Shown: piece by piece, positions 25,823 through 34,645 of the stretch | Position numbering within the stretch: position 1 is the stretch's first letter | How the letters are laid out: every line of letters begins with the position of its first letter | Source of the DNA: Legionella londiniensis | Lineage (GTDB): Bacteria > Pseudomonadota > Gammaproteobacteria > Legionellales > Legionellaceae | Direction: 5' to 3' | Assembly (NCBI RefSeq): GCF_001467825.1 | Contig: NZ_LNYK01000033.1 | Coordinates: 221,530-272,834 of the forward strand | DNA length: 51,305 bases | Position numbers and translations under genes: made by a program | Notes under the pieces: generated by a model | What the model saw: only the letters and a program-made list of their open reading frames with translations | Told to the model about the DNA's origin: nothing | Databases searched by the model: none

Positions 25823-26553
25823 AAGAACAATTGATTAAATTGCGGTTTATACTGGATCGCTTAAGCCTCAGGGAGCGGGTTATGATTTTGGTTACCTCGC
25901 TTTTGCTGATTCTTGTGCTCTGGATGTTTTTAATTTTTCTTCCGCAAAAAAACCGCATTGAAGAAATAAAACTTGTCGCCGCGGAAGAAAAGAAGCAAAC
26001 GGCGTTTTTTGCAGAAAAGGGTAAAATAATTGAGCAACTTGCCCGAGATAAAACCCTGCTGGGTTTGATTAGAACCTATCAGGATATTCAGAAAGAAATA
26101 CAACAAGTTGAACAGCAAATTACTCGTTTTAAGCATCGCTACATCAGCAGCCGTGATTTATCGAGGTTATTGTATTCCATTCTGGAGGAGACCCAAGGCG
26201 TAAGTATTGAAGATTTTTCGAATGCCCCCATTCAAAAGCGAGGAGAAGATGCTGCCCTGGCAAAGCCTCAACCATCTGTAAGCAGCGCTGTTTCCACTCA
26301 ATCTGCGCTGCCGTCGGCATTGACGAATTTTAGCGGGCTATCCGGAGAAAGAACTCAGTATATTCTGACTTTAAAAGGGGATTATTTCTCGATCATGAAT
26401 TATTTAAAACGCCTGGAACAAAGCCCCTGGCAGTTGTATTGGGACAAATTAAATTATAAAGTAGAAGCATACCCGCAAGCCCTGGCAGTCATAGAATTTT
26501 ATACCTTGAAGCCCGCAAGCGGTCAGGCAACTACTGATGGAACGGTTAAATGA
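25819..26553 (+). CDS. mshJ: MSHA biogenesis protein MshJ (PilO-like)
   Basis: This 244-residue protein starts with GTG overlapping the previous stop (GTGA). It has one membrane helix (about 21-42: MILVTSLLLILVLWMFLIFL), a long coiled coil (about 48-115) and a C-terminal fold (YILTLKGDYFSIMNYLKRLEQSPWQLYWDKLNYKVE) diagnostic for PilO/GspM-type proteins. It pairs with the PilN-like protein in the inner-membrane platform. It overlaps mshK by ATGA. Confidence 0.82.
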   Translation: MKEQLIKLRFILDRLSLRERVMILVTSLLLILVLWMFLIFLPQKNRIEEIKLVAAEEKKQTAFFAEKGKIIEQLARDKTLLGLIRTYQDIQKEIQQVEQQITRFKHRYISSRDLSRLLYSILEETQGVSIEDFSNAPIQKRGEDAALAKPQPSVSSAVSTQSALPSALTNFSGLSGERTQYILTLKGDYFSIMNYLKRLEQSPWQLYWDKLNYKVEAYPQALAVIEFYTLKPASGQATTDGTVK

Positions 26554-26885
26554 AACATGTTGTTTTATTTAATTTTTGCTTTCTTCTATTGGTTTTTCTA
26601 CCAGGTTTTGCCGCCCCCCTAATGAATCCAGGCCGAGATCCCACAAAACCTCCAGCAGGGATAAGCGATGTCGCTGCCGCAGAAAAAGACGCCGTAGGCT
26701 TTGATTTGCAATCCATTATCATCAGCAATAGCCGCCGCATGGCAATCATCAATAATCGTCTTGTAAAAGTTGGTGATAACATTGGAGGGGCGAAAGTGGT
26801 TGCAATTGAAAGAAATGCCGTTGTATTGTCAGTGGCGGGAAGAAAGCTGATTATTCATTTATTTAAGCGCGGTATTTGGAACTAG
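26550..26885 (+). CDS. mshK: MSHA biogenesis protein MshK (PilP-like)
   Basis: This 111-residue periplasmic protein has a signal peptide (about 1-21, FCFLLLVFLPGFAAP), then a proline-rich RDPTKPP segment as in GspC/PilP partners. A compact beta domain follows (LQSIIISNSRRMAIINNRLVKVGDNIGGAKVVAIERNAVVLS), the typical homology region that docks to the secretin. It has a translationally coupled start and is followed 6 bp later by the secretin gene. Confidence 0.82.
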   Translation: MKHVVLFNFCFLLLVFLPGFAAPLMNPGRDPTKPPAGISDVAAAEKDAVGFDLQSIIISNSRRMAIINNRLVKVGDNIGGAKVVAIERNAVVLSVAGRKLIIHLFKRGIWN

Positions 26886-26891
26886 AACGCA

Positions 26892-28622
26892 ATGAGAAAA
26901 GTTTTTTTAATTTTAGTATTAAGCCTTGCGGCGTGCACCACCAATCAACCAAAGGATGGAACGGCTATCGATGAAATGAATGTAGATTTACGGCAAGGGA
27001 TTGCTGAAAATGAAATGCTGCAATATAAAGCAGATCACGCAAAATCATCCAAAGTCATTTCCAAAGCGTTAATGCCTGGAATCAAGGTTCGCATCCCGCA
27101 AAAAAATCACCTGCAAAGGCGTTTTGATATTTCAGTGAAATCAACGCCGGCCCATGAATTTTACACGGCGCTTGCAGCAGATACGCCATTAAGTATTGTG
27201 GTCAGTCCGGATATTCAAGGTGAAATTAAAAACTTGAATCTGAAACATGTGACCATCGAACAGGTGCTGCAAACCTTGGAGAATCTTTATGGGTACGCCT
27301 ATAATCCCATCCCCGGCGGTTATGAGATTCTGCCAAACAGCCTGAAAACACAGATGTATACAGTCAATTATCTTGAGCTGGAACGCAAGGGCCGCTCAAA
27401 CATGCGCCTTTCTTCCGGAGAAGTAACGCAATTGCCGGCGGGAAGGACAACCAGCGGTATTTTGGGCGCAACGACGGCAACATCATTTGGCAATACCGCA
27501 ACAGTTGAGAATAAAATTGGTGATGTTGAAACCAAAAGCACTATTGATTTCTGGAAGCAGCTGAAATCCACCCTCGAGAGTATTATCGGCACTGAGGGCG
27601 GGCGTAGCGTAACTGTGAATGCCATGGCAGGAGTCGTCGTGGTCCGCGCCCTGCCAAAAGAACTCAAGCAAGTCGAAACCTATCTCGATCTGGTGCAAAA
27701 CAGCATGGACCGCCAAGTCATTCTGGAGGCGAAGATTCTTGAGGTAACGCTGAAGGATGAATACCAGATGGGTATCGATTGGCGCCTGTTTGGAGCGCGC
27801 TTGAATGCGCTGAGTAATTTTACAAGAGCTGGCGTGGATATTTCACCAGAAACGTTTCCTGACGCATTCAAAATAGATATCAACTGGAATCAAAGCTTTG
27901 AAACAACCATACAGGCTTTGGAAACGCAAGGTAATGTTCAGGTGCTCTCAAGCCCGCGAGTGGCGGCCATGAATAATCAGGTATCGATGATTAAAGTGGG
28001 CAGCGATGAATTCTTTGTAACCAATATCAATACCACCCAAAATTTTGTGACCACAGGAGGCGTTACCAATCCCACGCAGAACGTTGATTTAACGCCTTTT
28101 TTCTCTGGGATAACTCTCGATGTCACGCCGCAGATTAATGCCAATAATGATGTAACCCTCCACATTCATCCATCAGTCAGTGTGGTGAAAGACCAACGAA
28201 AGCGCATTAATCTTGGCCAGCAGGGCGGCGTCCTTGAACTGCCTTTGGCGCAAAGCACCATTCGTGAGTCAGATACCATTGTACACGCGAAAAACCGGCA
28301 AGTGGTCGTCATCGGCGGCTTAATGCAAAACCAGTCTGAAGAACAAATTGCTGAAATGCCTTATTTTGGAAATATTCCTTTTCTTGGCACCTTGTTTAGG
28401 GCAACCAAGCAAAACTCCAATAAAAGTGAGCTGGTCATCCTTTTGCGGCCAACCGTGATTAACCCGAAAAGCATGAATAAGCATTTGATTGAAACCACAC
28501 AACAGTTCGCGCGTATGAAACGTGGCTTTAAAATCGGCAGCAGGCCTGACCTTTATGGTACAGAAGGCGAAGAGCCTGTGAGTTTTGGGCCTAAGGCAGG
28601 TTATTATAAACCGCAGCATTGA
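26892..28622 (+). CDS. mshL: MSHA secretin MshL (outer-membrane lipoprotein)
   Basis: This 576-residue secretin forms the outer-membrane gate for the pilus. It has a lipoprotein signal MRKVFLILVLSLAAC with the lipidated Cys at 15. STN/N0-like region FDISVKSTPAHEFYTALAADTPLSIVVSPDIQGEI comes next, and then the secretin core: MDRQVILEAKILEVTLKDEYQMGIDW, VQVLSSPRVAAMNNQVSMIKVG, and the C-terminal VVVIGGLMQNQSEEQIAEMPYFGNIPFLGTLF signature. An alanine/threonine-rich, glycine-rich insertion around 180-205 is a usual variable loop. A pilot gene is not obvious nearby. Confidence 0.9.
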   Translation: MRKVFLILVLSLAACTTNQPKDGTAIDEMNVDLRQGIAENEMLQYKADHAKSSKVISKALMPGIKVRIPQKNHLQRRFDISVKSTPAHEFYTALAADTPLSIVVSPDIQGEIKNLNLKHVTIEQVLQTLENLYGYAYNPIPGGYEILPNSLKTQMYTVNYLELERKGRSNMRLSSGEVTQLPAGRTTSGILGATTATSFGNTATVENKIGDVETKSTIDFWKQLKSTLESIIGTEGGRSVTVNAMAGVVVVRALPKELKQVETYLDLVQNSMDRQVILEAKILEVTLKDEYQMGIDWRLFGARLNALSNFTRAGVDISPETFPDAFKIDINWNQSFETTIQALETQGNVQVLSSPRVAAMNNQVSMIKVGSDEFFVTNINTTQNFVTTGGVTNPTQNVDLTPFFSGITLDVTPQINANNDVTLHIHPSVSVVKDQRKRINLGQQGGVLELPLAQSTIRESDTIVHAKNRQVVVIGGLMQNQSEEQIAEMPYFGNIPFLGTLFRATKQNSNKSELVILLRPTVINPKSMNKHLIETTQQFARMKRGFKIGSRPDLYGTEGEEPVSFGPKAGYYKPQH

Positions 28623-28640
28623 TATGCAGGAGGGCTTTAA

Positions 28641-29546
28641 ATGTATTTAGAGCATTTTAAATTGGCGAAACTGCCGTTCTCACTCACTCCCAATACGGAA
28701 TTTTACTGTGAGCTGCCTGGCCATCAGGAGGCCTTGAATATCTTATTGTTAAGTCTTGAGCATGGCGAGGGCTTCATCAAGATATTAGGCGAGGTGGGAA
28801 CGGGTAAAACCCTGCTGTGCCGGCTGCTTTTGAACGCGCTCAATGATCAGTATGTCACAGCTTATATTCCCAATCCCGATCAAGATGCCCATAGCCTTCG
28901 TTTGTCATTGGCGACTGAACTGGGTTTGAAACCTGAGAAGGGCATGACCCAGCACCAATTGTTGACTGCCATTAATATGCGCTTGCTGGAATTGCATAAG
29001 GCCGGTAAAAAAACGGTTTTAATCATCGATGAAGCCCAGGCTTTGCCGGATTCCTGCCTTGAAGCCATTCGGTTGCTGACCAACCTTGAAACGGAAGAAA
29101 AAAAATTGCTGCAAGTGGTTTTATTTGGCCAGCCTGAACTGGATAATAAACTGAATCAGAAAAATTTACGCCAGTTAAAGCAGCGCATTACGTTCTCGTA
29201 TTCCTTAAAGCCGTTAAGCAAAAGCGAATTTGAAGTGTATATCTGCCATCGCCTGGCTAAGGCGGGTTATACTTATGGCTCAATGTTTTCCAAAAGCGCC
29301 AAAAAATATCTTTACCGGGCAAGCAAAGGCCTGCCGCGTTTATTGAACGTATTGTGCCACAAGGCATTGCTTGCCACCTATGGGCGCGGTGCCGGTATTG
29401 TGGATGTCAAAGCCGTCAAAAGCGCCATTGCCGATACGGAAAGCGCCTGGATAACCAAAAGCCACTCTAATTTAACCATGTATTTAATCAGCGGCCTTGC
29501 GCTGGTTTTGGTGCTGGGGGTCTATTGGAAGCTGGGGCTGCTCTGA
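28641..29546 (+). CDS. mshM: MSHA biogenesis ATPase MshM (ExeA-like)
   Basis: This 301-residue AAA ATPase has the ExeA/MshM start (MYLEHFKLAKLPFSLTPNTEFYCELPGHQEAL), Walker A GEVGTGKT (50-57), Walker B KTVLIIDEAQ (124-133) and a C-terminal membrane helix (about 279-298). Family members help localise the secretin through the cell wall. Shine-Dalgarno AGGAGG lies eight bases before the ATG. It is followed one base later by mshN. Confidence 0.9.
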   Translation: MYLEHFKLAKLPFSLTPNTEFYCELPGHQEALNILLLSLEHGEGFIKILGEVGTGKTLLCRLLLNALNDQYVTAYIPNPDQDAHSLRLSLATELGLKPEKGMTQHQLLTAINMRLLELHKAGKKTVLIIDEAQALPDSCLEAIRLLTNLETEEKKLLQVVLFGQPELDNKLNQKNLRQLKQRITFSYSLKPLSKSEFEVYICHRLAKAGYTYGSMFSKSAKKYLYRASKGLPRLLNVLCHKALLATYGRGAGIVDVKAVKSAIADTESAWITKSHSNLTMYLISGLALVLVLGVYWKLGLL

Positions 29547-29547
29547 G

Positions 29548-30612
29548 ATGAGTTTACTGAATGAGATGCTAAAAGATCTCAATGAAACCAAAGCCAGGGC
29601 CAAGGCAACACCTTTGTACCTTCCCTTGCACAAGGAATCCTTTTTGCAAAAACTGCCGAGCGTTATCCCCTGGCTTTTTGCGACGTTTATAATCAGTTTG
29701 CTGGTTTTATTAATGACGCATGGCCTACAGATTAAAAAAGACAAAGAAATCGAAGGCGAGCCGGCAGCCCCTCTTCCTTCGGAGGCTCTGGTGCAAGTAA
29801 AACAACAAAAGCAGCCGGCAACCGCAAAACCTGCTGCAAACAAAATTCAGAATGAATCCTTAGGCAACCTGCCTGCCAGAAATGACCCATCAGAGCCATT
29901 ATTTTTTGTGTTGCCTTCTTTTATTCCCGGCATATCACAGTTTCCCGACGAGGATTTTGCAGCCGAACCAACATTGGCGCCTAATGCCCATAAACCGATC
30001 TTGACGGCAGCAGTCAAAAAAACGGCTTCAAGCCTTTCAGCCAGAGAATGGCATGATTTGCACTTAAATGAAGCGCTTCAGGCAATAGAGGAAGGAGAGG
30101 AATCTCATGCCATTCAATTATTGACGATGATTCTTGCAAGATTCCCCGCCTCTGTCGAAGCCCGAGAAAGTCTTGCTGCCATCTATCTTTCCCGTGCCGA
30201 CTTGACCAAGGCGATGACTATTTTGGACAAAGGCCTGGAGTATGAACCCGATTCGATAATATTGTCTAAAATGAAAGCAAGAATTTTTTTTGAGCAGGAT
30301 AAAACGAGCAAGGCGTTGAAGCTGCTTGCCAGGTTTAAACCAGACATTCGCCAGGATCCGGATTTTTATGGGCTAATGGCCGCTATTCTGCAATCTTTGG
30401 GAAAGAATAATGAAGCTGGTGATCTCTATAAAAGACTGGTGGAAATTGAGCCTTCATGTGGACAATATTGGCTAGGCTATGGCATGGCGCTTGAGCAAAG
30501 ACAGGCTTTTCAGCAGGCGGCAATCGCTTATCAACATGCCAGCCAAAGTTATGACGTTGAGCCTATGGTTCGTATCTATGCTGAGAACCGATTGAAACTA
30601 TTGCAGGGTTAG
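29548..30612 (+). CDS. mshN: MSHA biogenesis protein MshN (TPR protein)
   Basis: I start at the ATG at 29548 (MSLLNEMLKDLNE, the conserved MshN beginning), right after the mshM stop; an earlier in-frame ATG lies within mshM. The 354-residue protein has one membrane helix (about 33-55: VIPWLFATFIISLLVLLMT), a low-complexity Pro/Ala/Lys linker (about 65-110) and TPR repeats (about 170-350: LHLNEALQAIEEGEESHAIQLL, and following units). It is thought to link MshM and the inner-membrane complex. Confidence 0.85.
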   Translation: MSLLNEMLKDLNETKARAKATPLYLPLHKESFLQKLPSVIPWLFATFIISLLVLLMTHGLQIKKDKEIEGEPAAPLPSEALVQVKQQKQPATAKPAANKIQNESLGNLPARNDPSEPLFFVLPSFIPGISQFPDEDFAAEPTLAPNAHKPILTAAVKKTASSLSAREWHDLHLNEALQAIEEGEESHAIQLLTMILARFPASVEARESLAAIYLSRADLTKAMTILDKGLEYEPDSIILSKMKARIFFEQDKTSKALKLLARFKPDIRQDPDFYGLMAAILQSLGKNNEAGDLYKRLVEIEPSCGQYWLGYGMALEQRQAFQQAAIAYQHASQSYDVEPMVRIYAENRLKLLQG

Positions 30613-30614
30613 TC

Positions 30615-32366
30615 ATGAAACGAATACGCTTGGGCGAGCTTTTACTGAAAGAAAATCTGGTTGATCAAAAAACACTGGATAAGGCCGGCGAAATCCAAAA
30701 AAAAACCGGGAAAAAATTTGGCGCTATTCTGGTTGAAATGGGCGCTATCCAGGAGGAGCAGCTTCTGAGGCTGCTTGCCCGCCAGCTCGGCGTGATTTAT
30801 GTCGATTTAAATTTTTATGATATTGACCAGTCCCTATCCCTGATTTTGCCAGAAACCTATGCCCGCCGATACCGGGCAATCGTTTTGGCCCGCCAGGATG
30901 GCGGTTACTTGATTGGCATGGCAGACCCGCAGGATATAAACGCTTTTGATGCGATTTCAAAAATCCTGAAAAAACCGATTACAATCGCGGTCGTCAGTGA
31001 AGACAGTTTATTGACTGCGCTGGATAGGATCTACCGCCGTACCCAGGAAATCACCCATTTTGCTGAAGAACTTTCCGGCGAGTTGGTCGATGAGCTGGCT
31101 GCCGCGGAAGATGAACTCTTCGATGAAGCAGTTGAAAGCGAAGAACAGGCGCCTGTTGTAAAGCTCTTGAACTCTCTTTTTCGTGATGCCGTACAAGCCC
31201 GCGCATCAGATATCCATATTGAGCCTGATGAAAAATCCCTCCGCATCCGCTTTCGCATTGATGGGGTGCTGAATGAAAATGTTATAAACAACAAGCGGAT
31301 TTTAAATGCATTAATACAAAGGTTAAAATTACGTGCCCATCTCGACATAGCTGAGCGGAGAATACCCCAGGACGGGAGATTTAATTTTACTGTGAAAGGC
31401 CGTACCTTTGACGTGCGGCTCTCCACAATGCCGACTGCAAACGGCGAATCGGTGGTCATGCGGCTTTTAGATCAGTCAGCCCCTGTTCGCGACTTGGCAG
31501 AACTTGGCATTCCAAGGGAGATGGTCAAGCGCCTTGAATCCATTTATCAAAAACCCTACGGGATGTTGCTGGTCACAGGCCCTACGGGAAGCGGTAAAAC
31601 CACAACCTTATACAGTATTTTAGCCAGATTGAACACGCCGGGGCGAAAAATTCTCACTGTAGAAGATCCCGTCGAATACCGCATCAACCGGGTCTGCCAG
31701 GTTCAGGTAAACCCCAAAATTGATTTGACTTTTGCCCGCATCCTCCGCTCCCTGTTGCGCCAGGATCCGGATGTCATTATGGTAGGTGAAATCCGCGATA
31801 CGGAAACCGCACGCATCGCAATGCGCGCTGCTGTAACCGGCCATTTTGTACTGGCAACCCTGCATACCAATGATGCCTTAACTTCTGCCATGCGCTTAAT
31901 TGATATGGGCGCTGAAGGTTATATGGTAGCAGCTGCTGTAAAAGCCATAGTCGGCCAGCGGCTGGTGAGGACTTTGTGCAAGGCATGCATGGAAGACAAA
32001 TCCCCGGAAGAGGCAGAAATAATATGGCTTGAAACCATGGGCATTGATCCGAATCAAACCTTCAAAGCCGGCGCCGGATGCTCGCATTGCAGCTACCGGG
32101 GATATGTAGGAAGAGTTGGCGTTTATGAATTGTTGGAATTAAACAGGCCTATGCTTGAAGCCCTGCGCCTGAACGACGCTTCCCAGTTTGCCAGGGCAGC
32201 TTTAGCATGCGATACCTATCGGCCAATTTCCGAGGAAGTCATTGACTTACTGAAACAGGGCAAGACCTCGGTTAGCGAAGCTATCCGCGTAGTCGGCCAG
32301 CTCGATGAGGAATTCAGGCTGAGAGAGGTGAAACAGCGGGAAAAAATGCTTGGAAGCCAGCAATAA
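30615..32366 (+). CDS. mshE: MSHA extension ATPase MshE (GspE/PilB family) with MshEN domain
   Basis: This 583-residue hexameric motor drives pilin polymerisation. An N-terminal MshEN domain has tandem motifs RLGELLLKENLVDQKTLDKA (5-24) and KFGAILVEMGAI (34-45). In Vibrio cholerae MshE this domain binds c-di-GMP and activates the pilus; the second motif here starts KFG instead of RLG. The ATPase part carries Walker A GPTGSGKT (322-329), an Asp box and DPDVIMVGEIRD (384-395), the His box LATLHTND, and the zinc cysteines C455, C458, C489 and C492. It is the last gene of the assembly operon; the platform gene mshG lies far away on the other strand. Confidence 0.93.
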   Translation: MKRIRLGELLLKENLVDQKTLDKAGEIQKKTGKKFGAILVEMGAIQEEQLLRLLARQLGVIYVDLNFYDIDQSLSLILPETYARRYRAIVLARQDGGYLIGMADPQDINAFDAISKILKKPITIAVVSEDSLLTALDRIYRRTQEITHFAEELSGELVDELAAAEDELFDEAVESEEQAPVVKLLNSLFRDAVQARASDIHIEPDEKSLRIRFRIDGVLNENVINNKRILNALIQRLKLRAHLDIAERRIPQDGRFNFTVKGRTFDVRLSTMPTANGESVVMRLLDQSAPVRDLAELGIPREMVKRLESIYQKPYGMLLVTGPTGSGKTTTLYSILARLNTPGRKILTVEDPVEYRINRVCQVQVNPKIDLTFARILRSLLRQDPDVIMVGEIRDTETARIAMRAAVTGHFVLATLHTNDALTSAMRLIDMGAEGYMVAAAVKAIVGQRLVRTLCKACMEDKSPEEAEIIWLETMGIDPNQTFKAGAGCSHCSYRGYVGRVGVYELLELNRPMLEALRLNDASQFARAALACDTYRPISEEVIDLLKQGKTSVSEAIRVVGQLDEEFRLREVKQREKMLGSQQ

Positions 32367-32436
32367 CCTGCTTCCCAACATAGGTTCACGCGGGAAGCTG
32401 GGTTACAATGGTTATTTTTATGATGGAGTTTTGCTC

Positions 32437-33000
32437 ATGAGCAACCCCAGGCTCGTTATCGGCATTAGTGGTTCCTCGGGTATTGTGTATGGCATCCGCT
32501 TGCTGGAAGCCTTAAAGGAAATGGAGGTGGAAACCCATCTGGTGGTCAGCAAGGCAGCGCAGTTAACGCGCGGGTATGAAACAAACCTGACCGCAAAGGA
32601 CCTGAACTCGCTGGCTGATGTGGTGCATGCCTGCCAGGATATTGCAGCCCCTATTGCCAGCGGTTCTTTTAAGACCCTAGGGATGATTATCGCCCCCTGT
32701 TCCATGAAAACACTGGGTGAAATCGCGCACGGCACAGGCAGCAGCCTTCTCGCGAGGGCCGCAGATGTCACCCTCAAGGAAAGAAGAAGGCTTGTCATTA
32801 TGCCGCGTGAAGCACCGCTACATCTCGTGCATTTGCAAAATATGGTGACCATCACGCAAATGGGCGGCATAGTTTTCCCGCCCGTGCCGGCTTTTTATAA
32901 CGAGCCCCAAACTATCGCCGATCTGGTGAATGACAACATAGGCCGCGTCCTTGATTTATTCGGGCTTGACAATACGCTGGCCAGGCGTTGGGACCAGTAA
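32437..33000 (+). CDS. ubiX: Flavin prenyltransferase UbiX
   Basis: UbiX makes prenyl-FMN, the cofactor of UbiD decarboxylase in ubiquinone synthesis. The 187-residue flavodoxin-like protein shows the FMN-binding start LVIGISGSSGIVYGIRLLEAL, the loop CSMKTLGEIAHGTGSSLLARAADV and the conserved PREAPLHLVHLQNMVTITQMGG. Start chosen at the ATG at 32437, with GGAG nine bases upstream; the frame is open further into mshE. It is followed at once by a strong terminator. Confidence 0.93.
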   Translation: MSNPRLVIGISGSSGIVYGIRLLEALKEMEVETHLVVSKAAQLTRGYETNLTAKDLNSLADVVHACQDIAAPIASGSFKTLGMIIAPCSMKTLGEIAHGTGSSLLARAADVTLKERRRLVIMPREAPLHLVHLQNMVTITQMGGIVFPPVPAFYNEPQTIADLVNDNIGRVLDLFGLDNTLARRWDQ

Positions 33001-33027
33001 AAAACGCGGCAATGCCGCGTTTTTTAC
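33000..33027. terminator. Bidirectional rho-independent terminator
   Basis: Stem AAAACGCGGC / GCCGCGTTTT with a three-base loop and flanking A- and T-runs. It serves ubiX (plus strand) and probably the convergent membrane-protein gene ending at 33041. Confidence 0.85.
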
Positions 33028-33040
33028 TGGTAGTATGCTA

Positions 33041-33667
33041 TTACTGAACTTTCTGTTTTGCTGGACTCAAATCGTCATGCTGTTCCTCTTCCTGATTCTC
33101 TTGAATATCAATTGTGGGCGGCTGCTTAAACATACCGACTTTTGGAATAGATACAGGAGTGCTGGTTTTTTTATCAACTCCATCTTGTGATCCTTCTATA
33201 ACACTGTCATCCTGCTGTCGCTGTTCTAACACAGGAGGTTGCTGATCTTGGGAATCATTATCCTTTAATAGCTTTTTATTTATTTCGTTTTTCTGAAGCA
33301 GTTGAGGTAAAAGGGTAGATGGCTTTTGCTTATCTTCCTCATCTTCATTTCGATTGAGAACAACATATTCTTCCGCCTGCGTTTGGCTGCTGGGGTTAAA
33401 TAATTTGCCAACTAAAGATGCTATTCCTTTCAACACCAGCAATCCTGAAGTGACGGCAAGCGCGCCAGCGAGAGCAACTGATGCGGTAGCCACGCCAAAC
33501 GCCGCGGCTCCCATGTAAGCAAAAAGCGGGGTGGCAGCAAGCGCGCTGATTAAGGCTCCCGCGGGCGGGAATAACAGGATGACTGCGGCAATAGACAAGG
33601 CAACAATGGCGAAAGCTATGGCACCAAACACCATGCCCTTCCAGTGGTTACGTAAAAATTCCAACAT
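33041..33667 (-). CDS. Hypothetical membrane protein with acidic/glutamine-rich C-terminus
   Basis: The 208-residue protein begins at the ATG at 33667, which has GGGAGG eight bases upstream; a longer frame to 33718 lacks support. Residues about 10-85 form two or three hydrophobic, Ala/Gly-rich segments (GMVFGAIAFAIVALSIAAVI, then the stretch from ALISALAATPLFAYMG). From about 95 on the chain is hydrophilic and disordered, rich in Q, D, E and K, and finishes with IQENQEEEQHDDLSPAKQKVQ-like composition. I recognise no family. A hydrophobic hairpin plus a Glu-rich tail is reminiscent of Dot/Icm-secreted proteins, but this is inference only. Confidence 0.7.
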   Translation of the reverse strand: MLEFLRNHWKGMVFGAIAFAIVALSIAAVILLFPPAGALISALAATPLFAYMGAAAFGVATASVALAGALAVTSGLLVLKGIASLVGKLFNPSSQTQAEEYVVLNRNEDEEDKQKPSTLLPQLLQKNEINKKLLKDNDSQDQQPPVLEQRQQDDSVIEGSQDGVDKKTSTPVSIPKVGMFKQPPTIDIQENQEEEQHDDLSPAKQKVQ

Positions 33668-33770
33668 GATTAAATCCTCCCAAAGTAAAAGAGGTTCAAT
33701 TATATCAGTTAAAATCAAGATAAGAAGCGAAAAATAAACAATAATTTGTTAATTATTTGTTAAGAGCTTG

Positions 33771-34445
33771 TCATTTTTGATAGCGGGTAGGGTCAGGGAC
33801 ATTGGCTTTGGCAAAGCCTTCGGCCCTAAATACGCAGCTGTCGCATGCGCCGCAGGCTTCACCCTCGTTGTTTAAGCGATAGCAGGATACCGTGAGCGAA
33901 TAATCCACCAAAAGTTCAGTGCCAGTCTTGATGATTTCGGCTTTGCTAAGGTGGAGCAAGGGAGCCGCAATGCGGATGCGTGCTCCCTCAACTGCGGCCT
34001 TGGTGGCAAGGTTTGCCATCGCCTCGAAAGCTTTGATATATTCCGGCCGGCAATCAGGATAGCCTGAGTAATCAACGGCATTGACGCCTATGAAAATATC
34101 AAATGCGCCAAGTGCTTCGGCATAACCCAATGCGATGGCAAGAAAAGTCGTATTGCGCGCCGGAACATAGGTTACCGGGATATTTTGGGAGGCATTATAA
34201 TTTGGCACGTCGATGGACATGTCCGTTAGGGCCGAGCCGCCGAATTGCTCCATATCAAGCTTCACAATGCGGTGCTCGCAAACTGCTGATCGTTCGGCAA
34301 TCCGCTTTGCCGCCAGCAATTCATAAGCATGGCGCTGGCCATAATCAAAACTTAAAGCATAGCAGGAAAAACCCTGAGCCTTTGCCAAGGCAAGACAGGT
34401 AGCAGAGTCAAGCCCGCCGGATAAAAGGACGACAGCCTTTTTCAT
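33771..34445 (-). CDS. queC: 7-cyano-7-deazaguanine synthase
   Basis: QueC makes preQ0 from 7-carboxy-7-deazaguanine on the path to queuosine in tRNA. The 224-residue protein has the PP-loop [10 protein letters not shown] (about 8-17) and, near the C-terminus, the zinc-binding cysteines in [18 protein letters not shown]. The start at 34445 ([14 protein letters not shown]) matches the family; 14 upstream codons in frame are not needed. A QueD-like gene lies 4 kb away at 38307. Confidence 0.95.
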   Translation of the reverse strand: MKKAVVLLSGGLDSATCLALAKAQGFSCYALSFDYGQRHAYELLAAKRIAERSAVCEHRIVKLDMEQFGGSALTDMSIDVPNYNASQNIPVTYVPARNTTFLAIALGYAEALGAFDIFIGVNAVDYSGYPDCRPEYIKAFEAMANLATKAAVEGARIRIAAPLLHLSKAEIIKTGTELLVDYSLTVSCYRLNNEGEACGACDSCVFRAEGFAKANVPDPTRYQK

Positions 34446-34645
34446 GGATACAACCGTGATACACAAAAATGAAATTTTATCATGCAAGATGAGGAAGCTT
34501 CCAGTACATCAGGCAAGATCATATCATGGTGCTTCAAGAAAATTCTCCGGGCAGCAAAGCTTTGATTTCCCAGTGATGGCTGATGGCTTTGCTTGCCGTC
34601 AAGGTTTATTTTGAAATTTGCCACCTCTATCAGGGAGCTGCTAAA

